Below, piece by piece: positions 1 to 7,737 of a stretch of 19,584 nucleotides of DNA (positions are counted from its first letter, which is position 1; the number at the start of each line of letters is the position of its first letter). The notes under the pieces are model-generated. The model worked only from the letters and a program-made list of their open reading frames with translations. It did no database searches and was not told the DNA's origin. The stretch lies in NCBI GenBank assembly GCA_034666965.1, contig JAXDKT010000007.1, forward strand, positions 1 through 19,584. The letters run 5' to 3'. Both the position numbers and the translations under genes were made by a program. This DNA comes from Chersky-267 sp034666965 (lineage in GTDB: Bacteria > Chloroflexota > Limnocylindria > Limnocylindrales > CSP1-4).

Positions 1-493
1 GAGCGACCGGATCGCGGTCATGAACCACGGCAAGGTCGAGCAGATCGGGCTGCCCGAGGAGCTCTATGAGCGCCCCGCGACCCGTTTCGTGGCCGATTTC
101 ATGGGCACGACCAATCTGCTCAAGGGATCCGTCGAGACGATCGACGGATCGGTGGCCACGGTCCGTCTCGAGGGCGGCGACCGCTGTCGAGCCGCGACCG
201 TCGAGGGTCTGGGGGTGGGCGTGCCGATCGAGATCTCGGTCCGCCCCGAGGCCGTATCCATTGGCGGGCGGGGTGCCGGCGGGTCCGGCTCGATCGAGGG
301 ACGCGTCGAGCAATCGGCCTATCTCGGGGCCAACGTCCAGTACCAGGTTCGCAGCCAGGGCGGCGTGTTGTTGAGCGTGATCGCCCCCAAGTCCGGCCCG
401 CGCTTCGTGGCCGGCGATGACGTGGAGGTCGGCTGGTCGCCCGGCGAGGCGCTCGTCGTGGCCGAGCGGCCCGCTCCCCCGGAGGAAGACTGA
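1..493 (+). CDS. potA: Polyamine-type ABC importer ATP-binding subunit, C-terminal part (5' end outside window)
   Basis: Partial gene: the reading frame is open from base 2 (SDRIAVMNHGKVEQIG) and only about 163 C-terminal residues are present. The stretch up to the FMGTTN motif is the end of the ABC ATPase domain just after the H-loop, as in PotA/FbpC-type importers (family knowledge). The rest is a TOBE regulatory domain with the typical 'ISVRPEAV' strand and a second 'GRVEQSAYLGANVQYQV' strand pair. The Walker motifs lie upstream of the window. It would energise import by the permeases encoded downstream. The ATG at 20 is internal and not the start. The TGA at 491-493 overlaps the potD ATG by one base, so the two are translationally coupled. 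Polyamine specificity is inferred from the neighbours; other cationic or betaine-like substrates are possible. Confidence 0.9.
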   Translation, partial: SDRIAVMNHGKVEQIGLPEELYERPATRFVADFMGTTNLLKGSVETIDGSVATVRLEGGDRCRAATVEGLGVGVPIEISVRPEAVSIGGRGAGGSGSIEGRVEQSAYLGANVQYQVRSQGGVLLSVIAPKSGPRFVAGDDVEVGWSPGEALVVAERPAPPEED

Positions 494-1716
494 TGAGCAA
501 CGATCACGACGGCTCGCCCCTCGATCTCGAACGGATCCTCGTCCGCTACCTGGCCGAGGAGCTGCTCACCCGGCGCCAGCTCCTCCATCGCATCTCGGTC
601 GTTGGCGCGACCGTTGCGTTGGCCCCGATCATCGCCGCGTGCGGGACGAGTGAGGCGTCCGCGACTCCCGGCGTGGCCAGCCCGACGTCGGCGCCGAGCG
701 GGACCGCGGGCGAGCCGACCGCGACACCCGAGCCGACACCGCAACCAACCCCCGAGGGCGAGCTGTTCGTCTATAACTGGGACGCCTACATCGGCGAGGA
801 GACCCAGCAGAAGTTCCAGGACAAGTACGGGATCAAGGTCACCTACGACAAGTTCCCCGACGCCGACACGCAGCTGGCGAAGATCCGCAGCGACGGCAAG
901 GGCGCCGGCTATGACATCACCTACCCGACCTCGGTGGACATTCCCGGGCTGCTCCGGGACGGTGTGATCCAGGCCCTCGACCTGTCGCTGATCCCCAACG
1001 CCCGGAACCTCGGGCCCGAATGGGTGAACCCCGGCTACGACGCGAACAACGCCCATTCGATGCCGTACATGTGGTGGACGACCGGCTTTGCCTGGGACGG
1101 GGACAAGATCAAGGACGACCTGACCGACTGGACGACGCTCTGGGATGAGCGCTTCAAAGGCCACATGGGCATGCTCGACGACATCCGCGAGGTCTTCGCG
1201 GTCGCCGGCTTCCGGCTCAACTTGTCACCAAACACGACCTCCGACGGTGACCTCGACGCGATGCTCCAGCTGCTCGAGCAGCAGAAGCCACTGCTGCGCA
1301 AGTACACGGCTGACGACATCGGCGACCTGACCAGCGGGCAGCTGTGGATCACCCACGCCTGGTCCGGTGACTGGGGTCAGATGCTCACCGACAAGCCGAA
1401 GACGAAGTACGTGGTTCCCGAGTCCGGGGCGGTTCGCGGCTCGGACACCATGGTGGTCCTGTCGGGCGCGCCCCATCCGGTCGCGGCCAACCTGTGGATC
1501 GACTTCAACCTCGACGCCGAGATCAGCGCCGGGAACTCGAACACGACCTACTACATGGGCCCCAATGCGGCCGCCCTGGCGCTCATCAATCCGGACATCA
1601 GCGGCGATCCCCGGATCAACCCGGCCAAGGCCACCCTGGACAAGCTCGTCGAGCTGCTCGAGCTCGGCCCGGACCTCGACAAGTACACCCAGCGCTGGAA
1701 CGCGCTCAAGGCGTGA
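493..1716 (+). CDS. potD: Extracytoplasmic substrate-binding lipoprotein of polyamine-type ABC importer
   Basis: 407-residue periplasmic-binding-protein family member. The N-terminus has a non-canonical extension of about 25 residues, then TRRQLLHR (26-33, twin-arginine-like), a hydrophobic run, and a lipobox ending IIAAC with the acceptor Cys at residue 50. A Thr/Pro/Ser-rich linker (about 53-86) follows, and the mature domain opens with LFVYNWDAYI, the hallmark start of PotD/PotF-type proteins. An ITHAWSGDWGQ segment around residues 277-287 fits the substrate-pocket region of the family. It is probably exported by Tat or Sec and anchored as a lipoprotein, delivering substrate to the permeases encoded next. 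The start ATG overlaps the potA stop; its own TGA overlaps the GTG of the next gene. Polyamine is the default substrate for the family; the exact ligand cannot be read from the sequence. Confidence 0.88.
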   Translation: MSNDHDGSPLDLERILVRYLAEELLTRRQLLHRISVVGATVALAPIIAACGTSEASATPGVASPTSAPSGTAGEPTATPEPTPQPTPEGELFVYNWDAYIGEETQQKFQDKYGIKVTYDKFPDADTQLAKIRSDGKGAGYDITYPTSVDIPGLLRDGVIQALDLSLIPNARNLGPEWVNPGYDANNAHSMPYMWWTTGFAWDGDKIKDDLTDWTTLWDERFKGHMGMLDDIREVFAVAGFRLNLSPNTTSDGDLDAMLQLLEQQKPLLRKYTADDIGDLTSGQLWITHAWSGDWGQMLTDKPKTKYVVPESGAVRGSDTMVVLSGAPHPVAANLWIDFNLDAEISAGNSNTTYYMGPNAAALALINPDISGDPRINPAKATLDKLVELLELGPDLDKYTQRWNALKA

Positions 1717-2603
1717 CGGCTGCGGCCGCCGAACGGCCCCCGCGACGTCCGATTCGGGAGCGCCTGGCCGGCCTGTTGTTCGTGGCCCCGGGGGTCGGCT
1801 GGCTGGCCGTCTTCTTCCTGCTGCCGCTGGTCATCGTCCTGATCTTCAGCTTCGGGACGAAGGATCCGGCCGGTCACGTCAGCCTGAGCCACCTGGGGTT
1901 CCAGAACTACCTCCAGGCCACCCGCCAGGAGTACGTCCCGGCCTTCTTCAACTCGCTCCGCTACTCAGCGATCACGACCGTCCTGTCGATCGTCATCGGC
2001 TACCCCATCGCCTACTGGATCTCGCGCTACGGCGGGCGGCGCAAGATCCTGCTGCTGATCCTGGTGATGCTCCCGTTCTGGACCAGCTACCTCATCCGGA
2101 CGTATGCCTGGATGATCATCCTGCGCGACAACGGGGTCCTCAACTCGATCCTCCAGACGGTTGGCCTGACCAGCGAGCCGATCGCGATCCTCAACACCGA
2201 CTTCGCGGTCGTCCTGGGGATGACCTACGGGTTTCTGCCGTTCGCCATCCTGCCCCTCTTCGTGTCGATCGACCGGATGGACCACAACCTGGTCCAGGCC
2301 GCCCGCGACCTGTACGCCAACGGTCGCCAGGCCTTCCTCCACGTCACCCTGCCGATCACCATGCCCGGGATCGTGGCAGCCGCCCTGCTGACGTTCATCC
2401 CGGCGATCGGCGACTACGTGACTCCGGATCTCCTGGGCGGAGCCCAGACGACCACGATCGCCAAGATCGTCCAGGTCGTGTTCACCAGTGGGCGTGACTG
2501 GCCGTACGGCTCGGCGCTCGGCTTCCTGCTGATGGTCCTCACCCTGGCCGGCACCTTCATGGCCCTCCGGACCTTGCGCCGCGAGACCCTGGGCGGCGGA
2601 TGA
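1713..2603 (+). CDS. potB: ABC importer permease, PotB-like
   Basis: 296-residue inner-membrane permease. I choose the GTG at 1713, which overlaps the potD stop as GTGA; the frame is open further upstream but only across potD. Hydrophobic segments include the first helix near residues 15-44 (LLFVAPGVGWLAVFFLLPL), and about six helices in total fit the binding-protein-dependent transport family. The cytoplasmic coupling loop is near VQAARDLYANGRQAFLHVTLP. Here the usual Glu of the EAA motif is Gln and the conserved Gly position is Tyr, a mild departure from the consensus. It pairs with the PotC-like protein encoded next and the potA ATPase. The stop at 2601-2603 overlaps the potC ATG as ATGA. 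Confidence 0.88.
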   Translation: MTAAAAERPPRRPIRERLAGLLFVAPGVGWLAVFFLLPLVIVLIFSFGTKDPAGHVSLSHLGFQNYLQATRQEYVPAFFNSLRYSAITTVLSIVIGYPIAYWISRYGGRRKILLLILVMLPFWTSYLIRTYAWMIILRDNGVLNSILQTVGLTSEPIAILNTDFAVVLGMTYGFLPFAILPLFVSIDRMDHNLVQAARDLYANGRQAFLHVTLPITMPGIVAAALLTFIPAIGDYVTPDLLGGAQTTTIAKIVQVVFTSGRDWPYGSALGFLLMVLTLAGTFMALRTLRRETLGGG

Positions 2604-3409
2604 ATCGCGATCGCAACCCGTGGCTGACCGGTCTGGCGGTGCTGACCTATGCCTTCCTGTTCGCCCCGATCGTCGTGCTCATCGTGTTCAGCTTCAACGC
2701 CTCCCGCCGGAACTTCGTGTGGCTGGGCTTCACGACGGACTGGTATCCCCGGCTGTTCGCCAACACCCAGCTCCTCGACGCGCTGTCGGTGACCCTGCGC
2801 GTGGCGCTCATCGCGGTCATCGGGGCGACGGTCCTGGGCTCGCTTCTGGGCCTGGGCCTGGCCCGCCTGCGCTTCCGGGGTAGCGGTGCCACCGAGACGC
2901 TGATCCTTCTGCCGATGATCACGCCCGAGATCATCATGGGCATCAGCCTCCTGATCTTCTTCGGCCAGCTGTTCCGCCAGAACGGCTCGATCGGCCAGAT
3001 CGGGATTGCCCACATCACGTTCTGCATCTCGTACGTCGCGGTCGTCGTACGAGCCCGCGCGCTGAGCCTCGATTCGCGCCTGGAGGAGGCCGCTCGCGAC
3101 CTGGGCGCGTCGGCCTGGGGCGCGTTCCGCTACGTCACGCTGCCACTCATCGCACCGGCCGTGGCGGCGGGGGCGATGCTGTCGTTCGCCCTGTCGTTCG
3201 ACGACCTGATCGTGACCTCGTTCAACGCAGGGGTCGGGTCGACCACCCTGCCGATCTTCATCTACAGCGCGATCAAGTTCGGGGTGACCCCCCAGATCAA
3301 CGCCATCTCGACGATCATCGTCCTGGTCGTCGCCGTCGCCCTGATGATCGCCTGGCGGTTGGGGGCGTTCCGCGGCGAGGAGCGGCGACCGGTGGCCGAG
3401 GGGGGCTAG
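2600..3409 (+). CDS. potC: ABC importer permease, PotC-like
   Basis: 269-residue second permease of the importer. It opens with a helix LAVLTYAFLFAPIVVLIVFSFN, typical of PotC, followed by about five more. The coupling loop is EEAARDLGASAWGAFRYVTLP, which keeps the canonical EAA...G pattern lost in its partner. The segment SFALSFDDLIVTSF after the loop is the usual PotC signature. ATG at 2600 overlaps the stop of potB, giving tight coupling. The TAG at 3407-3409 shares bases with the TAG of the convergent response regulator on the other strand (CTAG, 3406-3409). No gene for the operon follows on this strand. Confidence 0.9.
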   Translation: MNRDRNPWLTGLAVLTYAFLFAPIVVLIVFSFNASRRNFVWLGFTTDWYPRLFANTQLLDALSVTLRVALIAVIGATVLGSLLGLGLARLRFRGSGATETLILLPMITPEIIMGISLLIFFGQLFRQNGSIGQIGIAHITFCISYVAVVVRARALSLDSRLEEAARDLGASAWGAFRYVTLPLIAPAVAAGAMLSFALSFDDLIVTSFNAGVGSTTLPIFIYSAIKFGVTPQINAISTIIVLVVAVALMIAWRLGAFRGEERRPVAEGG

Positions 3410-4035
3410 CCAGGCGGCTCGGATCTCCGGGGCGGGACGTCCAGCCAGCCCTCGCGCAGGGCCCGGGTCGCAAGCTCGGTCCGCGAGGCCACGCCGATCC
3501 GCTCGAACAGGCGCGCGAGGTGCGTCTCGACCGTCTTGGAGCCGATCCCCAGCGTCATCCCGATTTCCTCGTTGCTGCGGCCGTCGGCGACCAGGCGGAC
3601 GACGTCGTGCTCGCGCGGCGTCAGACGAGTCAGCGCCGCTCCCGGCCGGACAGCGAAGGCCAAGCCGCCCGCGGCGACCCGGCGAATGGCGTCGAGGAGC
3701 TCCACCAGGGGCGCCGTCTTGAGCACGAAGCCGGCCGCCCCGAGGCGCAAGGCGGCTTCGGCGTACTGGGGGTAGTCGTAGGCGGTCAGGACGATCACCG
3801 CGGGCAGCGTGGCGCGGTCGGTTCCCGACCCGAAGAGCCCCAGGCCGCTGTCGGTCCCCAATCGGATGTCGAGCAGGAGCACGTCGACGGCCGCGGGATC
3901 GGTAAGGTGGTCCGTCCGGGCGGCCTCCACGGACGCGGCGACCCCCGCGACCTCGATGTCCGGCTGCTCCCGCAGGACGGCGGCGGTGCCCTGGGCGACC
4001 ACGGGGTGATCGTCGACGATGGCGACCCGGATCAG
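3406..4035 (-). CDS. NarL/FixJ-type response regulator with LuxR HTH
   Basis: About 209 residues. The receiver domain starts IRVAIVDDHPVV with acidic D8/D9, phosphoacceptor D56 in LLLDIRLG, T84 in VLTAYD and K106 in FVLKTAP, so every key residue is present. A LuxR-type HTH covers about 137-200 (LTPREHDVVRLVADGRSNEE, then SKTVETHLARLFERI). The start is unusual: no in-frame ATG, GTG or TTG lies near the receiver domain, and the only codon placed like the other junctions here is CTG at 4033-4035, which overlaps the kinase TGA as CTGA. I take CTG as start; an ATC start just after it is possible. It follows the sensor kinase as one transcript, and its targets may include the divergent ABC exporter genes beyond the kinase. 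Confidence 0.85.
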   Translation of the reverse strand: MIRVAIVDDHPVVAQGTAAVLREQPDIEVAGVAASVEAARTDHLTDPAAVDVLLLDIRLGTDSGLGLFGSGTDRATLPAVIVLTAYDYPQYAEAALRLGAAGFVLKTAPLVELLDAIRRVAAGGLAFAVRPGAALTRLTPREHDVVRLVADGRSNEEIGMTLGIGSKTVETHLARLFERIGVASRTELATRALREGWLDVPPRRSEPPG

Positions 4036-5735
4036 GGTGCCCGCCAGTCCAGGGCGACGTGGGTGCCGCCGGCCGGCCAGCGCCGGACGTCGAGGATGGC
4101 CCCGATCGCCTCCGCTCGCTGCTGCATGTTGAGCAGCCCGAAGTGGCCCGAACCCTCGACGGTCTCGCCGACGTCGGGCGCGATCCCCGGTCCGGCGTCG
4201 TCGATCGACAGCGAGGCCCCGTTGGCCGACGTCGCGTAGCGGACCACGATCGGCGGCTGGCCGTGCTTGACCGCGTTGGACAGCGCCTCCTGGGCGATGC
4301 GGAAGATGGCCAGCTCCACGTCCGCCGGGGGCCGCGTGCCGTCCGAGCGTTCGAGACGAACCTCGCCACCCGCCAGGCGCTCGATCCGGAGGACCAGCCA
4401 ATCGAGCGCGGGCCCGACGCCAAGGTCGTCGAGGATCGGCAGGCGCAGATCGCCGCAGATCGCGCGGAGCCGGTCGGACACGGTCCGGGCGATGTCCGCG
4501 CCTTCCTCGTCGCCGGCGGCATCGAGCCGATGGACCAGCAGGGTCAGCTCCTGGAGGGCATCGTCGTGGATGTCGGCTGCCACCCGAGCCCGCTCGGCCT
4601 CAGTGGCGGCGACAACCAGGTCGCGCTGGAGCGTGGCTCTCGTCGCGAGGCGGGCCAGGGGCCGGATCGTGAACCGTCCTGCCACCAGGACGAAGGCGAG
4701 CCACAGCCAGAGCGGAAAGACGTACGGGATCGCGTCGGTGAGCAGGGCCATCAGCGGCGTGACCCCGGCCACCGCGAACTCGGTGGACTCGAGCAGGCGC
4801 CCGCTCGAGCTCGCCCCGCCCTGCAGACCACTCCGCTGAACGGGGCCGGCGGCCGCCAATCCCGGGATGATCGGGATCGCTCCGATCAGGGCCCAGCGGG
4901 CGATCCCGCCGCCGAACCACGGCTCGCTGAAGCCCATGGCCACGGCGATGAGCAGCGCCGCGGCCGTGCAGATCGCGGTCAGATAGGTCACCAGTCGGCG
5001 CTCCTCGGCACGGCCGATCCGTTCGATCAGACCCGCCGCCAGGGGCAGCATCGCCAGAATGGTCAGGGTCCCGCCGGCAACCGTGGCCGGTGGGAACCGG
5101 CCCGCCTGGAGGGGTAGCGTGACCAGCGGAACGGCCGTGGCGACCGCCAGCGGGATGGCCAGACCTCGGAGGTTCTCGCCGCCGTGACCGCTGGCCAGCC
5201 ACCAGCCGATGACCAGGACGAGCGCGATCCCGAGGATCACCGCTGGCGTCGTCTCGCGGACCAGGCCCTGGTTGTCGTCGAAGAACGGGATGGTCGGCCA
5301 GTTGTCGACCGAGCCCTGCTCCAGATCCCATGGCTGGATCGCGGTCAGGGACGTCACGGGTTGGGCCATCAGGGCGGCCCGGACCGACGGCTGGATCGCA
5401 ATTGGCGTCGGTTTGGCCGGCTCGATCCCGGTCGGCGTCGCCGCCGCGATCTCGCCGGTCACGGGGTCCGGGCTGGGCTCGACCGACGGGTAGACGTACT
5501 GGGGCAGGGCGATGAGATTGACGGACTCCAACTGGGTCACGACCATCCCGGGCCGGATGCCGTTCGACCAGGCGACACTCTGCTGGCGGACGTCGGCGAC
5601 GACGACGCGATCCTGGTCGTCGATCGACAGCCGGACACCGGAATCGAACCCGCCGATGGCGAGCGTGCCGACGCTGAGCAGGATCGCCAGTGCGGCGATC
5701 CCCATCGCGATGCGGTCGCGGACGGTGGCATTCAC
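4032..5735 (-). CDS. Membrane sensor histidine kinase (HisKA_3/NarX-DegS type) with N-terminal PDZ-like domain
   Basis: 567 residues from GTG at 5735. One membrane helix (about 9-29) is followed by an extracytoplasmic segment whose residues 31-80 look PDZ-like (SNGIRPGMVVTQLE), then a Pro/Thr-rich stretch to about 160. Several helices between about 163 and 355 follow. The HisKA_3 dimerisation helix carries the phosphoacceptor H390 in AADIHDDALQ. The ATPase domain has N487 (QEALSNAVKHG), D512-G517 (IDDAGPG) and the HFGLLNM glycine box near 531. It would autophosphorylate and pass phosphate to D56 of the regulator encoded next. The layout recalls multi-helix kinases such as ComP, but ligand and target are unknown. 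A -10-like TACTGT ends six bases before the GTG and no Shine-Dalgarno is visible, suggesting a leaderless message. Confidence 0.88.
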   Translation of the reverse strand: MNATVRDRIAMGIAALAILLSVGTLAIGGFDSGVRLSIDDQDRVVVADVRQQSVAWSNGIRPGMVVTQLESVNLIALPQYVYPSVEPSPDPVTGEIAAATPTGIEPAKPTPIAIQPSVRAALMAQPVTSLTAIQPWDLEQGSVDNWPTIPFFDDNQGLVRETTPAVILGIALVLVIGWWLASGHGGENLRGLAIPLAVATAVPLVTLPLQAGRFPPATVAGGTLTILAMLPLAAGLIERIGRAEERRLVTYLTAICTAAALLIAVAMGFSEPWFGGGIARWALIGAIPIIPGLAAAGPVQRSGLQGGASSSGRLLESTEFAVAGVTPLMALLTDAIPYVFPLWLWLAFVLVAGRFTIRPLARLATRATLQRDLVVAATEAERARVAADIHDDALQELTLLVHRLDAAGDEEGADIARTVSDRLRAICGDLRLPILDDLGVGPALDWLVLRIERLAGGEVRLERSDGTRPPADVELAIFRIAQEALSNAVKHGQPPIVVRYATSANGASLSIDDAGPGIAPDVGETVEGSGHFGLLNMQQRAEAIGAILDVRRWPAGGTHVALDWRAP

Positions 5736-5741
5736 GAGCCG

Positions 5742-5747
5742 ACAGTA
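5742..5747 (-). promoter_or_regulatory. Candidate -10 box of the sensor kinase/regulator operon
   Basis: On the minus strand TACTGT is followed by six bases and then the GTG start at 5735, which would put transcription initiation at or next to the start codon. A 17-base spacer would place the -35 on a TCCGGA element within the repeats at 5764-5777. Same spacing as at several other genes in this window. Confidence 0.45.
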
Positions 5748-5763
5748 GCAGAGGCTCCCGGTC

Positions 5764-5777
5764 GTCCGGAGTCCGGA
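5764..5777. repeat. Short direct repeat in divergent promoter region
   Basis: GTCCGGA occurs twice head to tail; each copy contains the palindrome TCCGGA. It sits where the -35 of the kinase promoter would fall, so it is a plausible regulator site, possibly for the NarL-type protein encoded by the same operon. It does not match the classic NarL heptamer in any obvious way. Function is inference. Confidence 0.35.
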
Positions 5778-5850
5778 GAATCCCGGAACGCCGACCAGGG
5801 AAGGCCGGGCTACCGATCCCCCGCCCCGCCACCGACCATCACCGGGAAGG

Positions 5851-5862
5851 CCGCAAATGCGG
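5851..5862. repeat. Palindrome upstream of ABC exporter operon
   Basis: CCGCA-AA-TGCGG is a perfect 5-bp inverted repeat with a 2-base centre, ending 19 bases before the ABC ATPase start and just ahead of its Shine-Dalgarno. It could be an operator or a small hairpin in the leader. Confidence 0.35.
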
Positions 5863-5881
5863 GTCGCGACGGGAGGGCTGA

Positions 5882-6769
5882 ATGGCGATCCTGGAGACGT
5901 CAGACGTCGGCAAGCGCTATGGACGCCGGCGCTGGGCGTTGCGGCACGTCGACCTGGCGGTGCCCGACGGGAGCATCACCGCGCTCGTCGGGCCCAACGG
6001 CTCGGGCAAGTCGACCCTGCTCAAGGCGTGGGTCGGGTTCGAGCGCCCGTCCGAGGGCCGGGTCATCGTCGACGGCATCGACCCGTGGCGACAGCGCGGG
6101 CCCGCGCTCCTCCGGATCGGCTACGTGCCGCAGGCGCCGTCGCTGTATCGGGAGCTGACGGTGAGCGAGCACATCAGCCTGGTGCGCACGCTCCGGGTCG
6201 GCTTTGACGCGGACCTCGCCCGACGCCGCCTCGCCGACCTCGCCATTCCGCTCACCTCGCGCGCCGACGAGTTGTCCGGGGGGCAACAGGCGCAGGTGGG
6301 ACTGGCGCTCGCGCTGGGGACGCGGGCGCCGGTCCTGCTCCTCGACGAGCCGCTGGCCAGCCTGGACCCGCTCGCTCGGCGGGAGTTCCTGCACGTCCTC
6401 GTGGCGGCGGTTCGCGCGGATGGCGTGACCGCGCTGCTCTCCTCGCACGTCATCACCGACATTGAGCAGGCCTGCGACCGGCTGCTGGTGCTCGGTGGCG
6501 GCCAGACCATCCTGGACCTCTCGATCGCCGGCGCGATCGCCGAGCATCGCGTCCTCGAAGCCGGCGCGGAGGCAGGCTCTGCCGCCGTCGTAGGGACGTT
6601 TCCCGGCGCGGACGGCGAACGGTTGGCCCTGGTCCGTGGCAGTGACGGCGTGGGCCGACCGGCCACCCTCGAAGAGGTCGTCCTCGGCCACCTGGCCGCC
6701 AGCCGGGTGGCCACCGCCGGGCTGGGGCCTGGGCTCCCAAACCAGCGTCCCGGGGAGCGAGCCGCATGA
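5882..6769 (+). CDS. ABC transporter ATP-binding protein (ABC-2 exporter type)
   Basis: 295 residues with a complete nucleotide-binding domain: Walker A GPNGSGKST (37-45), Q-loop Q84 (YVPQAPSLY), signature ELSGGQQ (130-136), Walker B VLLLDEP (151-157), D-loop ASLD and switch H189 (SSHV). About 90 C-terminal residues after 205 are a variable accessory segment of the kind seen in CcmA/BcrA-like exporters. GGGAGG at 5871-5876 gives a good ribosome site five bases before the ATG. The stop overlaps the ATG of the membrane partner as ATGA. The pair most likely exports a lipid, peptide or drug-like compound, or works in envelope stress response. The divergent two-component genes make regulation by that system plausible. 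Substrate unknown. Confidence 0.9.
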   Translation: MAILETSDVGKRYGRRRWALRHVDLAVPDGSITALVGPNGSGKSTLLKAWVGFERPSEGRVIVDGIDPWRQRGPALLRIGYVPQAPSLYRELTVSEHISLVRTLRVGFDADLARRRLADLAIPLTSRADELSGGQQAQVGLALALGTRAPVLLLDEPLASLDPLARREFLHVLVAAVRADGVTALLSSHVITDIEQACDRLLVLGGGQTILDLSIAGAIAEHRVLEAGAEAGSAAVVGTFPGADGERLALVRGSDGVGRPATLEEVVLGHLAASRVATAGLGPGLPNQRPGERAA

Positions 6770-7728
6770 ACGTCGCAGCAAGCGGTAGGAACGTCGGCGC
6801 AGCCCGGCTCACGCTTCGGCTCCACCGGCTGGAGCTGGTGGCGCTCGGAGGAGTCCTCGTCGCGCTCGCGGCGGCGGCATTCATGGTCGCCGGCTGGCTC
6901 GATGCCATTGGATACGGACCCAGCTGCATCGATCCCACCGGCACGCAACCCGTTTCGGTGTCGTGCGAGGCCCTGAGCCGGAGGTTCTACGACCTCCAGG
7001 GCTCGTTGGCGAGTCCGATCGCCGGTCTGCTCGTGACCCTTGCCTATGGAGCGGCGGCGCTGCTGGGCGTGGCGGTCGTCGGCCGCGAGCTGGAGCGCGG
7101 CACGAGTCGCCTGGCCTGGTCGATCGCACCATCGCGCCGGCGCTGGTACCTCGGTCGTCTGGTCCCGGTCCTGGTCGCGCTCGCCGCGATCACCTTCCTG
7201 GCCGGGATCGCGACGGACCGGCTGGCCGCGGCATCGGCGCCGGGCGTGGACGTGACCAGGGCGTTCGATGGCTTCGGAAGCCGCGGCGGGCTGGTCGCCT
7301 CCCGGGCGATCCTCGTCTTCGCCATCGCGGTGGCGACCGGGACGATGCTCGGTCGCGTGCTGCCGGCGCTGATGCTGGCGGCCGTTCTCTCGTGGGCCAG
7401 CCTGTCCTACGGCAGCCAGATCCACGACCGGATCCTCCTCGGTGAGGCCGTTGCGGTCCCCGCGGATCAGGACCAGCGCGGAGCCCGCTTCTTCGACCAG
7501 CGCTTCCGGCTGCCGGACGGTCAACTCGTCGGCTGGGAGGTCATGCAGCAGCTCGATCCGCCACCGCCGGATGGCGAGTGGATCCCGAAGTACCCGATGG
7601 TCAACCTGGTCGTGCCGGGCGAGCGCTATCGCGCCGTCGAAGCACGAGAAGCCGCGGCGCTGGGCACCGGCACGCTCGTCTGGCTGGGGTTCGCCGGTCT
7701 GGTCGTCAGCCGCCGCCGACCGGGCTGA
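6766..7728 (+). CDS. ABC-2-type exporter membrane protein (hypothetical)
   Basis: 320 residues, starting with an ATG overlapping the ATPase stop. About six hydrophobic segments: one near residues 22-45 (LELVALGGVLVALAAAAFMV), one near 84-108, one near 127-150, a double one near 179-212, and a last one near 296-313 ending in a basic SRRRPG tail. Two soluble loops, about 46-83 (with two Cys) and about 213-295 (rich in charged and Pro residues), would lie outside the membrane. The family is not recognised with confidence; the call rests on the coupling to the ATPase and the topology, which fits ABC-2/ABC-transporter permease subunits. It ends nine bases from the convergent Rieske oxygenase gene. 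Confidence 0.75.
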   Translation: MNVAASGRNVGAARLTLRLHRLELVALGGVLVALAAAAFMVAGWLDAIGYGPSCIDPTGTQPVSVSCEALSRRFYDLQGSLASPIAGLLVTLAYGAAALLGVAVVGRELERGTSRLAWSIAPSRRRWYLGRLVPVLVALAAITFLAGIATDRLAAASAPGVDVTRAFDGFGSRGGLVASRAILVFAIAVATGTMLGRVLPALMLAAVLSWASLSYGSQIHDRILLGEAVAVPADQDQRGARFFDQRFRLPDGQLVGWEVMQQLDPPPPDGEWIPKYPMVNLVVPGERYRAVEAREAAALGTGTLVWLGFAGLVVSRRRPG

Positions 7729-7737
7729 CCGACGGCC

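Noticed and set aside
2414..4522. 702-codon open frame on the minus strand across potC and the two-component genes
   Set aside because: Arg/Pro/Gly/Asp-rich shadow with no motif; opposite and alternate frames hold clear family proteins. Typical of very high GC.
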